NCBI GenBank assembly: GCA_946415315.1
Contig: CAMKRZ010000003.1
Span: 62,001 to 126,000 of the forward strand
From: an uncultured Lachnoclostridium sp.
GTDB lineage: Bacteria; Bacillota; Clostridia; Lachnospirales; Lachnospiraceae
Reading direction: 5' to 3'
DNA: 64,000 nt
The notes beneath the pieces were generated by a model. That model searched no databases. It saw only the letters and a program-made list of their open reading frames with translations, and was not told the DNA's origin. Positions 47,562 to 57,353 of this stretch are shown one piece after another; within the stretch, counting starts at the first letter, position 1; each line of letters starts with the position of its first letter. A program made the translations under genes and the position numbers.

Positions 47562-47590
47562 AGTATAAAACATCTCCAGTATTTTGTAAA
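47562..47590 (-). promoter_or_regulatory. Sigma-A type promoter of the Ter-type gene
   Basis: TTTACA (47590-47585), 17 nt, TATACT (47567-47562) on the minus strand; start near 47555, giving a leader of about 213 nt. Confidence 0.75.
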
Positions 47591-47599
47591 GTCATTCCG

Positions 47600-48259
47600 T
47601 CACCGAGACGGCTCCAGCAACTCCGTAAAACTGCGGATGTGGTAGTCCGACTGCGCGATGATCTCCTCCTGCCGCTCCACGGAATACTCATCGTACACGG
47701 AGCAGACGCGCATGCCGGCGTTGTGCCCTGCCTGAATGCCCGGGATGATATCCTCAAACACCATACAGTCCGCAGGATCTACACCGAGGTCCTCCGCCAC
47801 CAGCAGGAAAATGTCGGGCGCAGGCTTCCCCTTCTTGATCTCGTTGGCGGTGTGGATGCTGTCCATGTATTCCGCAAGCCCTGTCGAGGTAAGCACCGCG
47901 GACAGCAGTTCCCCGGAGTTCGAGGTCGCGATCCCGGTCTTAACACCGCGTCTGCGCAGCTGCTTCAGATACTCGATCGCCCCGGGCTTCGGGAACACCT
48001 TCGTGCGGTAATACTCGATCGCCATGTCGTTCCATTCCTGCTGGATCTCGTCCGTGGAATCCCGGATACCGTAGTTTTCCTTGAAGAACACGGCAGTCTC
48101 GTAAAATGTCAGCCCGTTGATCTTGTCCTGCAGCGTCTCGTCGTACGGGATTCCGTGCCTTCCGAGGTAGTCGATATCGATCGCCTTCCAGATCCACATG
48201 GAATCCACGAGGGTTCCGTCAAGGTCAAAGATAGCTGCGCAAAAGTCGTTCGTCATCAT
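47600..48259 (-). CDS. HAD-superfamily phosphatase, beta-phosphoglucomutase-like
   Basis: 219 residues, HAD subfamily IA: nucleophile AIFDLDGTLVDSM, TSNS, the lysine region KKGKPAPD, and VFEDIIPGIQAG. A helical cap (about 20-85) as in beta-phosphoglucomutase and related phosphatases; precise substrate unknown. Its start overlaps the end of rsuA by 35 nt, so the genes are coupled. Confidence 0.9.
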   Translation of the reverse strand: MMTNDFCAAIFDLDGTLVDSMWIWKAIDIDYLGRHGIPYDETLQDKINGLTFYETAVFFKENYGIRDSTDEIQQEWNDMAIEYYRTKVFPKPGAIEYLKQLRRRGVKTGIATSNSGELLSAVLTSTGLAEYMDSIHTANEIKKGKPAPDIFLLVAEDLGVDPADCMVFEDIIPGIQAGHNAGMRVCSVYDEYSVERQEEIIAQSDYHIRSFTELLEPSR

Positions 48260-48980
48260 TTATTTCATCCTGATACAAAGTTTTTTTCAAAGTCTCCCCG
48301 TCGAGCTCGCGGTATGTCCCGGTCGAAAGATCCAACGGGAGCCACAGACCGCCCATCCGCACTCTGCGAAGATACTGCACCTCGCTTCCCACGGCTGCGA
48401 CCATCCTCTTCACCTGGTGGAACTTCCCCTCCGTGATGGTGATCGCAAGGGTTGTCGTTTCGGTACCTTCCGCCATTTTTCGCACTTTCGCGGGCGCCGA
48501 CGTGAAATCGCCGAGGTCCACGCCTGCCTGAAGCCGTTCACACGCCTCCTCGCCTACAGTACCGCTGCACACCGCTATATACGTTTTGGGCACATGTTTT
48601 TTGGGCGACAACAGCTCATGCGCAAGCGCGCCGTCGTTCGTGATGAGCAGAAGCCCTTCCGTGTCCTTGTCGAGCCTTCCGACCGGAAAAAACTCCCCGC
48701 TAATGCCGTCGATCAGGTCCAGAACGGTACTCGCGTGTCTGTCGCGGGAGGCTGACAGAACGCCGGCAGGCTTATTCAGCAGAAAATACCGGAATTGCAT
48801 GTACGTGATGGCCTTTCCGCCGACCGTGACCGCGTCCGTCTCCGTGTTCACCTTGCACGCGGCATCACGCACGACCACCCCGTTCACGCTGACCGCTCCG
48901 TCCCGAAGCAGCGCCTTGGCGCTTTTTCTGGTCATGGAAGCATCGCATTCGCTCAGAAACCGGTCCAGTCGAAAAATCAT
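48225..48980 (-). CDS. rsuA: RsuA-family 16S rRNA pseudouridine synthase
   Basis: 251 residues from ATG at 48980 (GGGAGG upstream). S4 domain (RLDRFLSECDASMTRKSAKALL) then the RsuA/RluB/E/F catalytic domain with NKPAGVLSA and FPVGRLDKDTEGLLLITNDG (catalytic Asp in GRLDKD). Likely modifies 16S rRNA. It follows rsmF by 35 nt, pairing two rRNA modification genes. Confidence 0.9.
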   Translation of the reverse strand: MIFRLDRFLSECDASMTRKSAKALLRDGAVSVNGVVVRDAACKVNTETDAVTVGGKAITYMQFRYFLLNKPAGVLSASRDRHASTVLDLIDGISGEFFPVGRLDKDTEGLLLITNDGALAHELLSPKKHVPKTYIAVCSGTVGEEACERLQAGVDLGDFTSAPAKVRKMAEGTETTTLAITITEGKFHQVKRMVAAVGSEVQYLRRVRMGGLWLPLDLSTGTYRELDGETLKKTLYQDEINDDERLLRSYL

Positions 48981-49015
48981 GGTGCGTTGTCCTCCCTTTC
49001 CTTCTCCCCGGTCGG

Positions 49016-50428
49016 TTACATCATTCTCCAGCCGGGCAGGTAACGGTTCTTGAAGGAACCACCCTTCACGCGCGCAAATCCGAGCGGATACGAATCGACG
49101 CACACCAAAACGTTGCCCTCCGGCATGTTCTCCGTCACCTCCAGCGTCTCGCACTTGAGGTAGCGGACCGTGTCGGGGTCGCTCGCGCGCAGGTTGTACA
49201 CCGCAGGGTACTCATCGGAGAAGAGTCCCATGGCAAACGCCTGGCTAGGCTCGAAACGTCCCTTCTTCGCGTCCCCTAAGTACCAGCCGCTTCGTAGCAC
49301 GCGCAGACCGTTCGTTGCGGGCATGTCCTGCGGCATGGCGTAGACACGCTCCTCACGGATCACGATGCGGGAAGGATCGATGCGGTCATCCCTCAGGCGA
49401 AGCTTCGCCAGAAGCTCCGTGAGCTCGCCGGGCAGTTCCGAGGTGCGGCTATAGCCGCGGAACGGTTCCGTCCGCCCGTACGACAGCGCATCCTCCCTCT
49501 TCCGGAACAGTGCGATGAAATGGCCCTCTCCCTCGAGCCTGTGCGGGAACAGGCGCGCGCATTTTCGCGTCTCCTCGAGCTGTTCCTCCATCCAGTCCGG
49601 CCGCCCCGTCATAAAGCCGAAGTCCGCATAGTCCCCGGCTTTCTCCGTGGGGATCACGGGCAGCAACTCCATCTCCGGGCAGTTTTTCAGCAGCCAGGCG
49701 ACCGTCTCCTCGTCCTCCATCGCGGAAAATGTGCATGTCGAATACAGAAGCATTCCGCCCGGCTTTAACATCTCCACCGCCTTGGGCAGAATGGACTTCT
49801 GCAGATTGTTGTAGTACTCGGTTCCGTACTGTTCCCAGTTTTTGATGATCGCCGGCTGCTTCCGGAACATGCCCTCGCCGGAGCACGGCGCATCCACCAG
49901 GATCTTGTCAAAATATCCCGCAAACCGGTTCGCAAGCTGGTTCGGCTCCTCGCTGATCACCAGGATGTTGGTCGCTCCGAACACCTCAAGGTTCTTCAGC
50001 AGTGCCTTTGCCCTCGTCGCGGAGATGTCATTTGCCACGAGCAGACCCGTTCCCTGCAGCTTCGCCGCAAGCTCCGTGCTCTTTCCTCCCGGCGCCGCAC
50101 ACAGATCGAGAACCCGGTCGCCCGGCTCGATCGGCAGCAGGTTCGCCGGCGTCATTGCCGACGGCTCCTGCAGGTAGTACAGTCCGGCATAGTAATACGG
50201 ATGCTTTGACGGAGCATCCGTATCGTCGTAGTAATATCCGTTGGCGATCCACGGCACACGGCGCATCGTAAACGGGGAGAGCGCCGTCCAATCGTCAGTC
50301 GTGATCTTCCTCGTGTTGACACGCAAAGCGGAGCGGGCCCGTTTGGTCAGGCACGCCTCATACTCGCGAAACTCGCTCTCCCCGAGCTGCTTTCGCATTC
50401 GCTCTTCGTATGTCTGCGGTAATACCAT
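49016..50428 (-). CDS. rsmF: RsmF-type rRNA cytosine-C5 methyltransferase
   Basis: 470 residues. SAM motif LDLCAAPGGKSTELA, motif IV DAPCSGEGMFRK and motif VI LLYSTCTFSAMEDE contain the two catalytic cysteines of the Rsm group. A C-terminal domain (about 300-470) of the RsmF/YebU type with a PUA-like end is present. Modifies 16S rRNA. It follows the alarmone synthetase gene by 39 nt. Confidence 0.93.
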   Translation of the reverse strand: MVLPQTYEERMRKQLGESEFREYEACLTKRARSALRVNTRKITTDDWTALSPFTMRRVPWIANGYYYDDTDAPSKHPYYYAGLYYLQEPSAMTPANLLPIEPGDRVLDLCAAPGGKSTELAAKLQGTGLLVANDISATRAKALLKNLEVFGATNILVISEEPNQLANRFAGYFDKILVDAPCSGEGMFRKQPAIIKNWEQYGTEYYNNLQKSILPKAVEMLKPGGMLLYSTCTFSAMEDEETVAWLLKNCPEMELLPVIPTEKAGDYADFGFMTGRPDWMEEQLEETRKCARLFPHRLEGEGHFIALFRKREDALSYGRTEPFRGYSRTSELPGELTELLAKLRLRDDRIDPSRIVIREERVYAMPQDMPATNGLRVLRSGWYLGDAKKGRFEPSQAFAMGLFSDEYPAVYNLRASDPDTVRYLKCETLEVTENMPEGNVLVCVDSYPLGFARVKGGSFKNRYLPGWRMM

Positions 50429-50467
50429 AGTTGTCCACCATTCGTAAATGAATTCGCAAATAATCGG

Positions 50468-51271
50468 TCAGCTCGTCGTCTGTGCGCGGTACCCTTCTGC
50501 GATGATATCCAGCTCGTTCGCAAAATACCGCAGCTTGTCCATATTTTTCTCTTCGTAAATGCGGAAGAATTCCTCCTGAATACGCACGGCCTCCCGACGG
50601 CTTGCGAAGCGATAGAGGTTCTGGATCGTGAGCAGGATGTCGTTGACGATCCGCTCCTCCTCAAACCGCTGCTCGCGCGCGGCTTTGATCTCATCGCGGA
50701 TCTCCGACAGCTCACGGTCGGTCTGTACCATCTCATCCGCGACATGCTCCAGACGGTTCCGAAGCTCCTCCGGAATATTGCCGCGGTACTTGTACTGCAG
50801 CGAATGCTCGATCGTCGACCAGCAGTTCATGCCGAGCGTTCTGATCTGGATCTCCGCGTTGAGCGTCTTCGGTCCCTTCACCGTCTCGACCGTGTAGCGG
50901 ATCTTCATGTGATAACTGCGATATCCGCTGTCCTTAGGCTCCGCGATGTAATCGCTCTCGCTGACGACAAGGATGTCCGAGCGCTTCTTGATCATGTCCG
51001 CGACGACATAGCAGTCCTCGACGAACTGGCAGATCAGTCTCACGCCGGCAATGTCCGTCATCTCCTCCTCAAGCCGCTCAAGCGGAATCTTCTTGCGGTT
51101 GCATTTTTCGACGATGCTCGCGATCGTCTTCACGCGCCCCGAGATCAGCTCGATCGGACAGTAATCGTCCTGCTTGCGCAGCGATTTCTGTATGTGAGTG
51201 AATTTGATGACAAGCTCGTCCACGGCAAGCGCGTACGGCTCGAGGATTTCCCTCCACAATTGTATCTCCAT
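50468..51271 (-). CDS. relQ: Small alarmone synthetase, RelQ type
   Basis: 267 residues from ATG at 51271 (AGGAGG upstream). A single RelA/SpoT synthetase domain with no hydrolase: SGRVKTIASIVEKC, DIAGVRLICQF, GYRSYHMKIRY and AEIQIRTLGMNCWSTIEHSL are typical. Makes (p)ppGpp from ATP and GTP/GDP under stress. The C-terminal helices (about 200-267) fit the RelQ group. Confidence 0.93.
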   Translation of the reverse strand: MEIQLWREILEPYALAVDELVIKFTHIQKSLRKQDDYCPIELISGRVKTIASIVEKCNRKKIPLERLEEEMTDIAGVRLICQFVEDCYVVADMIKKRSDILVVSESDYIAEPKDSGYRSYHMKIRYTVETVKGPKTLNAEIQIRTLGMNCWSTIEHSLQYKYRGNIPEELRNRLEHVADEMVQTDRELSEIRDEIKAAREQRFEEERIVNDILLTIQNLYRFASRREAVRIQEEFFRIYEEKNMDKLRYFANELDIIAEGYRAQTTS

Positions 51272-51392
51272 ATCTCCTCCTGTAAAACGCGCGGAAAATG
51301 AGTCTCCGTGCTTCCCCAATGTTCATGCAAAAATGCACGATAATTCCACCCATACGGAAAAATCCGTTTTTCGCAATAACGACTGCCTTCGA

Positions 51393-52757
51393 TCAGTTTT
51401 TGAAACTGTGGATCGGCGCGGGGATGCGTCCCTCGCGCTTCACGAAGCTGCTGCAGTCAAAGCGGTTGACCGGCATGATCGGCGCATAACCGAGCAATCC
51501 GCCGAACTCCGCCTGCTCGCCGACGCCCTTGCCGATGACCGGGATCAGGCGCACGGCCGTCGTCTTCTGGTTGACCATACCGATGGCCATCTCGTCCGCG
51601 ATGATACCGGAGATCGTCGACGCGCTCGTGTCGCCGGGGATGGCGATCATATCGAGACCCACGGAGCAGACGCACGTCATCGCCTCAAGCTTCTCAAGCG
51701 TCAGACAGCCGGCGTTGACCGCATCGATCATGCCCTGGTCCTCGCTGACAGGGATGAACGCGCCACTCAGACCGCCGACATACGAGGAGGCCATCACGCC
51801 GCCCTTCTTCACCTGGTCGTTCAGAAGCGCCAACGCAGCGGTCGTTCCGGGCGCACCCGGATACTCCAGACCGATCTCCTGCAAAATCTCCGCCACCGAG
51901 TCTCCGACAGCCGGTGTCGGCGCGAGCGACAGATCGACGATTCCGAACGGCACGCCGAGTCTCTCGGACGCTCTCTTGGCGACCAGCTGGCCGACACGTG
52001 TGATCTTGAACGCCGTCTTCTTGATCGTCTCACACAAAACTTCAAAGCTCTCGCCGCGCACTGACTCGAGCGCTTTCTTCACGACGCCGGGGCCGCTGAC
52101 ACCGACGTTGATGACCGCATCGCCCTCCGTAACGCCGTGGAAGGCACCTGCCATGAACGGATTGTCATCCGGCGCATTGCAGAACACCACGAGCTTCGCG
52201 CAGCCGATGGAGTCCGCATCCTTCGTCTTCTCCGCCGTCTCACGGATCACTTCTCCCATGATGCGCACGGCGTCCATATCGATGCCGGTTCTCGTGGAAC
52301 CGACGTTGACCGAGCTGCACACGCGCTCCGTCTGCGCGAGCGCCTCTGGGATGGATCGCATCAGCATGGCGTCCGCAGTCGTCATGCCCTTGGCAACCAC
52401 AGCGGAGTAGCCTCCTAAGAAGTTGACGCCGACATCCTTCGCCGCGCGGTCGAGCTCCTTCGCGATCTCCACAAAATCTTCCTCCGAACGGCAGGCTGCT
52501 GCACCTATAATGCCGATCGGGGTGACACTGATTCTCTTATTTACGACGGGAATACCGTATTCCCTGCCGATCTCATCACCGGTCGCCACGAGATTACCGG
52601 CGAGTCTCAGAATTTTCCGACGAATGTTTGCGCACAGCTTATCGCGGTCGGAATCGATGCAGTCCAACAGACTGATCCCCATCGTGATCGTGCGCACATC
52701 GAGGTTTTCTTTCTCAATCATCTGGTTGGTTTCCAGAATTTCACTTCTGCTGATCAT
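51393..52757 (-). CDS. PFL-family (UPF0210) protein
   Basis: 454 residues. Whole length matches the UPF0210/PFL family found in many Firmicutes: [57 protein letters not shown] and the C-terminal [14 protein letters not shown]. Function not established. It sits 12 nt after the ACT-domain gene, a pairing conserved across Firmicutes, which suggests a shared regulatory role. Confidence 0.93.
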   Translation of the reverse strand: MISRSEILETNQMIEKENLDVRTITMGISLLDCIDSDRDKLCANIRRKILRLAGNLVATGDEIGREYGIPVVNKRISVTPIGIIGAAACRSEEDFVEIAKELDRAAKDVGVNFLGGYSAVVAKGMTTADAMLMRSIPEALAQTERVCSSVNVGSTRTGIDMDAVRIMGEVIRETAEKTKDADSIGCAKLVVFCNAPDDNPFMAGAFHGVTEGDAVINVGVSGPGVVKKALESVRGESFEVLCETIKKTAFKITRVGQLVAKRASERLGVPFGIVDLSLAPTPAVGDSVAEILQEIGLEYPGAPGTTAALALLNDQVKKGGVMASSYVGGLSGAFIPVSEDQGMIDAVNAGCLTLEKLEAMTCVCSVGLDMIAIPGDTSASTISGIIADEMAIGMVNQKTTAVRLIPVIGKGVGEQAEFGGLLGYAPIMPVNRFDCSSFVKREGRIPAPIHSFKN

Positions 52758-52769
52758 AGCTATGCTCCC

Positions 52770-53042
52770 TTAAATGCGATGCATCATGTCGAAAATGTCC
52801 TCGAGCTGAATGCGGATCACACAGCCGATCTTCGTTCCGACTTCCGCAAGCTCCCCCGACACCGTATCAAAACTCTTCGCCGTCTCCGCGACGTCCACCA
52901 CCATCATCATGTTGAAATATCCGCCGACGATCGTCTGCGAGATATCCAGAATGTTGATGTTGCTGTCCGCAAGGTACGTGCACACCTTGGCGATGATGCC
53001 GACACAGTCGCGGCCGACTACCGTGATGATTGCTTTTTTCAT
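52770..53042 (-). CDS. ACT-domain protein (UPF0237)
   Basis: 90 residues forming one ACT domain (AIITVVGRDCVGIIAKVCTYL; NINILDISQTIVGGYFNMMMVVD). ACT domains bind small ligands, usually amino acids. Partner of the PFL gene downstream. Confidence 0.93.
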   Translation of the reverse strand: MKKAIITVVGRDCVGIIAKVCTYLADSNINILDISQTIVGGYFNMMMVVDVAETAKSFDTVSGELAEVGTKIGCVIRIQLEDIFDMMHRI

Positions 53043-53096
53043 GTTATGGTTACCTCCGTGGATGATTGTAAACTCCCCAATAGATCGAAGACATCG

Positions 53097-53891
53097 CTAC
53101 AGCACGATCTCCTCCGTCGGCACATCGCGCTTTGCCACCGTGATCTTCGGCGCAGGCTCGGTGTACCTCCAGTTCTTGCGCAGGATCGCCTGCGCACTGG
53201 CAAGCGCAAGCTCCGGATAGTTGTTTTCCTTGCTCAGGTGCGCAAGTATTATATGTCGCAGTTCCCGATGCAGCACGGACACCATCAGACTGCCGCAATC
53301 GTCGTTTGAGAGATGCCCGTAGGCACCGAGGATCCGTCGCTTCAGATGGTACGGGTAGGGCCCGGCCAGAAGCATGTCGCGGTCGTAGTTGGACTCGAGA
53401 AGCACGGCGTCCGCCCCGGAAAGATGCTTCACGATCGTGTCGTCGTAACATCCGAGGTCCGTCGCCATCGCAAAATACTGTCCCTCCGCACGGATCCCGT
53501 ACGCAACCGGCTTGGCGGCATCATGAGGGATATAGCAGGACGCGATCTCCGCATCTCCGACCGTGAGGATCACGCCGGGCGTCACGGAGCGGAACTGCTC
53601 CGTCGGGAGCGGTTTCCCTCGGTTTGAAGAGATGATCGCCTGTAGCGTCTCGTGTGTTCCGTAGACGGTGGCGCGGTATTTGTGCAGAAACACCGAAAGT
53701 CCCGCCGTGTGATCGCTGTGCTCGTGCGTGATCAGAATCGCGTCGAGCGTATCGGGGTCAATGCCGGCACCGCACAGCCCTTCCACGATTTTCTTCGCAG
53801 ACACGCCCGCATCGATCAGTATTCTTGCCTCTTTGGTGACAACGCAGGTGCAGTTTCCGCTGCTTCCGCTCGCAATGCTGATGACTCTCAA
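53097..53891 (-). CDS. walJ: WalJ-type metallo-beta-lactamase fold hydrolase
   Basis: 264 residues. The HxHxDH metal site is THEHSDHTAGL; GSSGNCTCV at the N-terminus and YPELALASAQAIL near the end match the YycJ/WalJ group, linked in Bacillus to cell-wall and replication control. The ATG overlaps the coaE stop by 4 nt. The genes are not next to walRK here. Confidence 0.9.
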   Translation of the reverse strand: MRVISIASGSSGNCTCVVTKEARILIDAGVSAKKIVEGLCGAGIDPDTLDAILITHEHSDHTAGLSVFLHKYRATVYGTHETLQAIISSNRGKPLPTEQFRSVTPGVILTVGDAEIASCYIPHDAAKPVAYGIRAEGQYFAMATDLGCYDDTIVKHLSGADAVLLESNYDRDMLLAGPYPYHLKRRILGAYGHLSNDDCGSLMVSVLHRELRHIILAHLSKENNYPELALASAQAILRKNWRYTEPAPKITVAKRDVPTEEIVL

Positions 53892-54520
53892 TTCGATGTC
53901 TCCTTTGCGCTCCGAAGTTTGCGGCGGATATCGTCAAGGTAGAAGGTCATTTGCCGTAAAATGCCGAACCTCCCTATCTTCGCGTCGTTGTCAATGACGC
54001 GGTCACATGCGCTGAACAGCGACTGCTGCGGCACCTGTGAGGAAAATACCGCTTTGATCTTCTCCTCGGAGTATCCCCTTGTGGTGCGCAGCCGTTCCGC
54101 GCGCGTTTTGTCGCTCGCGTAGACAAGCCACAATTCGTCGCAGAAGGACCGGTAGCCAGCGTTCGCGGCAAGCGCCGATTCGACGAAGACAAACTCCTCG
54201 CCGTTTTTCTCATACTCCGCAAGAAGCTCCCTGATCCGCTCGATCGTAGCGGGGTGCGTGATCCTGTTCAGGCGCTCCAACGCTTCTTTGTCGGAAAATA
54301 CAACCGCGGCAAGTCCGGAGCGGTTGAGCGTTCCGTCCGCGTTCAGGCAGGACGGACCGAACTCCCGCACGATCGCGGCAAGCACTGGCTGCCCGGGCTC
54401 CTGAAGACAGCGGCACTCATAATCGGAGTCGATCACGGGAATCCCGAGCGTCTGCTTCGCGCACTCGCACACATAACTCTTACCGCTTCCGGCACAGCCG
54501 GTCAGTCCGATCACATACAT
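53888..54520 (-). CDS. coaE: Dephospho-CoA kinase
   Basis: 210 residues from ATG at 54520 (GGAGG upstream). P-loop GLTGCAGSGKSYV, DSDYECRCL, RITHPATIERI and VESALAANAGY fit CoaE, the last step of coenzyme A synthesis. It follows polA by 58 nt and overlaps walJ: the polA-coaE-walJ order. Confidence 0.94.
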   Translation of the reverse strand: MYVIGLTGCAGSGKSYVCECAKQTLGIPVIDSDYECRCLQEPGQPVLAAIVREFGPSCLNADGTLNRSGLAAVVFSDKEALERLNRITHPATIERIRELLAEYEKNGEEFVFVESALAANAGYRSFCDELWLVYASDKTRAERLRTTRGYSEEKIKAVFSSQVPQQSLFSACDRVIDNDAKIGRFGILRQMTFYLDDIRRKLRSAKETSN

Positions 54521-54578
54521 CACTGCCTCCTTTCCGCAATCCTGAGGAAATGCTTCTCACTGTAATCTGTAAATCATT

Positions 54579-57347
54579 TTATTTCGCGTCCAGCCAGGTG
54601 GTTCCGCTGTGGATCTCTGCCTCCAGCGGGACGGACAGCTCCGCCACATTTTCAAAGGCATCCTTGACCAGTTTGCTGACGGTTTCCTCCTCGGCTTTCG
54701 GAACCTCCAGAAGAAGTTCGTCGTGAACCTGCAAAAGCACGCGGGACGCAAGTCCCTGCTCGCGCAGTTTTCGGTCGACGGCAAGCATGGCCATCTTCAT
54801 GATGTCCGCCGCGGTTCCCTGGATCGGCGAGTTCATCGCAACACGCTCGCCGAACGCGCGCTTCTGAAACTCCGCGGCCGAGAGCTCGGGGATCGGTCGG
54901 ATCCGGCCGTACGCCGTGCGCACGACACTGTTCTTCTTCGCCTCCGCGATCGTCTCGTCCAGGTATTGTTTGACACGCGGGAACCGTTCAAAGTACCCGT
55001 GAATATAATCTTCCGCCGTGTAGCGTGTGATCCCGAGATCCTGCGCCAGGGAAAATGAACTGATCCCGTACAGGATACCGAAGTTGACCGCTTTCGCGGC
55101 GCTTCGCTGCGCGGAAGTTACTTCGTCGTACGGAATGCCGAACACCTCGCTCGCGGTCAGACGGTGAATGTCAGCCGCGCTGTGGTAAGCCGCCTGCAGC
55201 CCCTTGTCTCCGGAGAGATGTGCCATCAGACGCAGCTCGATCTGCGAGTAGTCCGCGTCGACAAAGACACAGCCGTCCGCAGGGATGAACGCCTTGCGGA
55301 TATCGCGACCGAGCTCCGTGCGCGCAGGGATATTCTGCATATTCGGATCGGTGGAACTGAGTCTTCCGGTCGCCGTGATCGTCTGCCGGAACGTCGTGTG
55401 GATGCGTCCGTCATCGGCGATATACTCCTCCAGACCGTCCGCATACGTGGAGTACAGTTTCGCGTACTGACGGTACCGAAGCACCTCGTTGACGATCGGA
55501 TGTTTGTCCGCGATCTTCTCCAGCACCTCCGCGGAAGTCGTGTATCCCGAGCCTTTCGATTTCTTCGGATACGGGATCTTCAGCTCCTCGAACAGCACTT
55601 CCCCGAGCTGCTTCGGCGAGTTCAGGTTGAACTCACGCCCGGCCATCTCATGCACGGCCGCACGGGACTTCTCCATCTCCACGCTCAGTTTCGCGGCAAA
55701 TGACCGCAGCTGCCCGCGGTCGACCCGTATGCCGGCTTCCTCCATATCCCGAAGCACCCACATAAGCGGGATCTCCATATCGCGGAGAAGCGGCTCCATG
55801 CCGCTCTCCTGTATTTTCCCAAGCAGGATCACACCTGCCGTGAGAGCGAGCGCCGCAACCTCGGCGGTATCCTTCTCCACCGCCTCGCCCGGCAGCCACT
55901 CATGGCTCACGTCAAGCGCGCTGTGCTGTGTCGTCAGAGGGCGCAGCAGGTAGTCCATCAGGGAGACGTCGCAGAGGCGGCTTCCCCTCGGAACATGCGC
56001 GCACCAGTCCTCCTTCGCGCGGAAACAGAACACGTCCTGTCCCGACGCGATCCCTGCGATCGCCCGGTACAGACGCTCTTCCGTGTCCTCCCTGAGCGGA
56101 AAACGGTAGATGACGGCCTGCTGCGCGATCGCAAGCGTCCGGCTCTCCGAGACGATCCCGAATGCAGCCATCCAGTCCTCGCCGTCCGAGTCCAAAAGGC
56201 TCTGAATTCCGATCGGCGAATCCTCTTTCGCGATTGCCGCGAGCGTACGGTCGATATCCCCGTCCGCCACGGTCACCGTGTCAAATCTCATGCGCGGCAC
56301 GGAGCACTCCGGCAGCGCGATGGTCTTGATCTCCAGCTCCTCGAGGACTTTCGCAAGCTCCTCGTAGTCGATGCGCACCTTCAGATCCGATATCGATTCC
56401 TCGATGGGAATGTTGCGCCGGATCGTCGCCAAGTCACGGCTCAGTCTCGCCGCGCGCTCGCCGACCAGCGCCTCCGGATCCTCTTTGGTGAGCGTCCCGA
56501 TCGGGTTCTTGTGGATCCCGAGACTCTCCTTGTAAAATGCCGCAAGCGCCTTCTCACCCTCGCTTCCCGCGGCATGGATCGCATCGTAGAGGGCGTCCAC
56601 GGTCTTGTAGTGCACGATCAGCGAGAGCGCCGTCTTCGCACCGATCCCGGGCACGCCTTTGATATTGTCGGAAGTGTCGCCCTGAAGGCCCTTCAGCTCC
56701 GCGATCCCGGTCGGCGGCACGCCGAACTCGGCGCGGATGCGGTCCGGTGTCATCGGGAACGTCTTCTCGGGGACGCGGGACGACTCCTTCTTGTTTCCGA
56801 ATTTGGCAAACAGTTCATCGGCCTTCTTCTGGGCCTGCTGCAGAAGCCAGATTGTCGTGCGGTCGTCGGCAAGCTGCAGATAATCATGATCCTTGGTCAG
56901 GATGCAGACCGGCATCGTTCCCTCGAACGTTGCCGCAAGCGAGCCGCTGTAATCGTCGGCCTCATACTCCTTCGACATGTACTGCCGCACGCCGATGCGG
57001 CGCAGCACCTCCTGGCAGAGGGCAAACTGCTCCCGCAGGGGCGCGATCGTCTCGGACCGGTTCGCCTTGTACTCGGCGTACATGCGCCGGCGGAACGTCT
57101 CCCGGGTAATATCCCAGGTCACCGCAAGGCACGTCGGCTTCAGCTGGCGAAGGATTTTCAGAAGATACCGGAGGAAGCCGTAGACACCGTTCGTGTACAC
57201 GCCGCCCGACGTCTGCATGATCTTCGGAAAATACTTCTCCTTCTCCTCGTTCGTCTTCGCCATCAGCACTGCCGGCGGCAGATTTCCGTAAAACTGCGTT
57301 GACAGAAGGCTGGATCCGTCAATGATCAACAGATATTCATCGTCCAT
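54579..57347 (-). CDS. polA: DNA polymerase I
   Basis: 922 residues. N-terminal 5'-3' flap nuclease (AEYKANRSE, EADDYSGSLA, LTKDHDYLQL, GDTSDNIKGVPGIGAKTA), a middle 3'-5' exonuclease-like domain (about 360-540) that lacks the metal-binding acidic motifs, as in many Firmicutes, and a full polymerase domain: motif A VDADYSQIELRLMAHLSG, motif B RSAAKAVNFGILYG, motif C QVHDELLLEV. Gap filling and primer removal. It follows the zinc-finger protein gene by 6 nt. Confidence 0.97.
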   Translation of the reverse strand: MDDEYLLIIDGSSLLSTQFYGNLPPAVLMAKTNEEKEKYFPKIMQTSGGVYTNGVYGFLRYLLKILRQLKPTCLAVTWDITRETFRRRMYAEYKANRSETIAPLREQFALCQEVLRRIGVRQYMSKEYEADDYSGSLAATFEGTMPVCILTKDHDYLQLADDRTTIWLLQQAQKKADELFAKFGNKKESSRVPEKTFPMTPDRIRAEFGVPPTGIAELKGLQGDTSDNIKGVPGIGAKTALSLIVHYKTVDALYDAIHAAGSEGEKALAAFYKESLGIHKNPIGTLTKEDPEALVGERAARLSRDLATIRRNIPIEESISDLKVRIDYEELAKVLEELEIKTIALPECSVPRMRFDTVTVADGDIDRTLAAIAKEDSPIGIQSLLDSDGEDWMAAFGIVSESRTLAIAQQAVIYRFPLREDTEERLYRAIAGIASGQDVFCFRAKEDWCAHVPRGSRLCDVSLMDYLLRPLTTQHSALDVSHEWLPGEAVEKDTAEVAALALTAGVILLGKIQESGMEPLLRDMEIPLMWVLRDMEEAGIRVDRGQLRSFAAKLSVEMEKSRAAVHEMAGREFNLNSPKQLGEVLFEELKIPYPKKSKGSGYTTSAEVLEKIADKHPIVNEVLRYRQYAKLYSTYADGLEEYIADDGRIHTTFRQTITATGRLSSTDPNMQNIPARTELGRDIRKAFIPADGCVFVDADYSQIELRLMAHLSGDKGLQAAYHSAADIHRLTASEVFGIPYDEVTSAQRSAAKAVNFGILYGISSFSLAQDLGITRYTAEDYIHGYFERFPRVKQYLDETIAEAKKNSVVRTAYGRIRPIPELSAAEFQKRAFGERVAMNSPIQGTAADIMKMAMLAVDRKLREQGLASRVLLQVHDELLLEVPKAEEETVSKLVKDAFENVAELSVPLEAEIHSGTTWLDAK

Positions 57348-57353
57348 TGTCGT

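Noticed and set aside
55902..57302. Long plus-strand open frame opposite polA
   Set aside because: Arg/His/Leu-rich shadow of polA with no ribosome site or motif.
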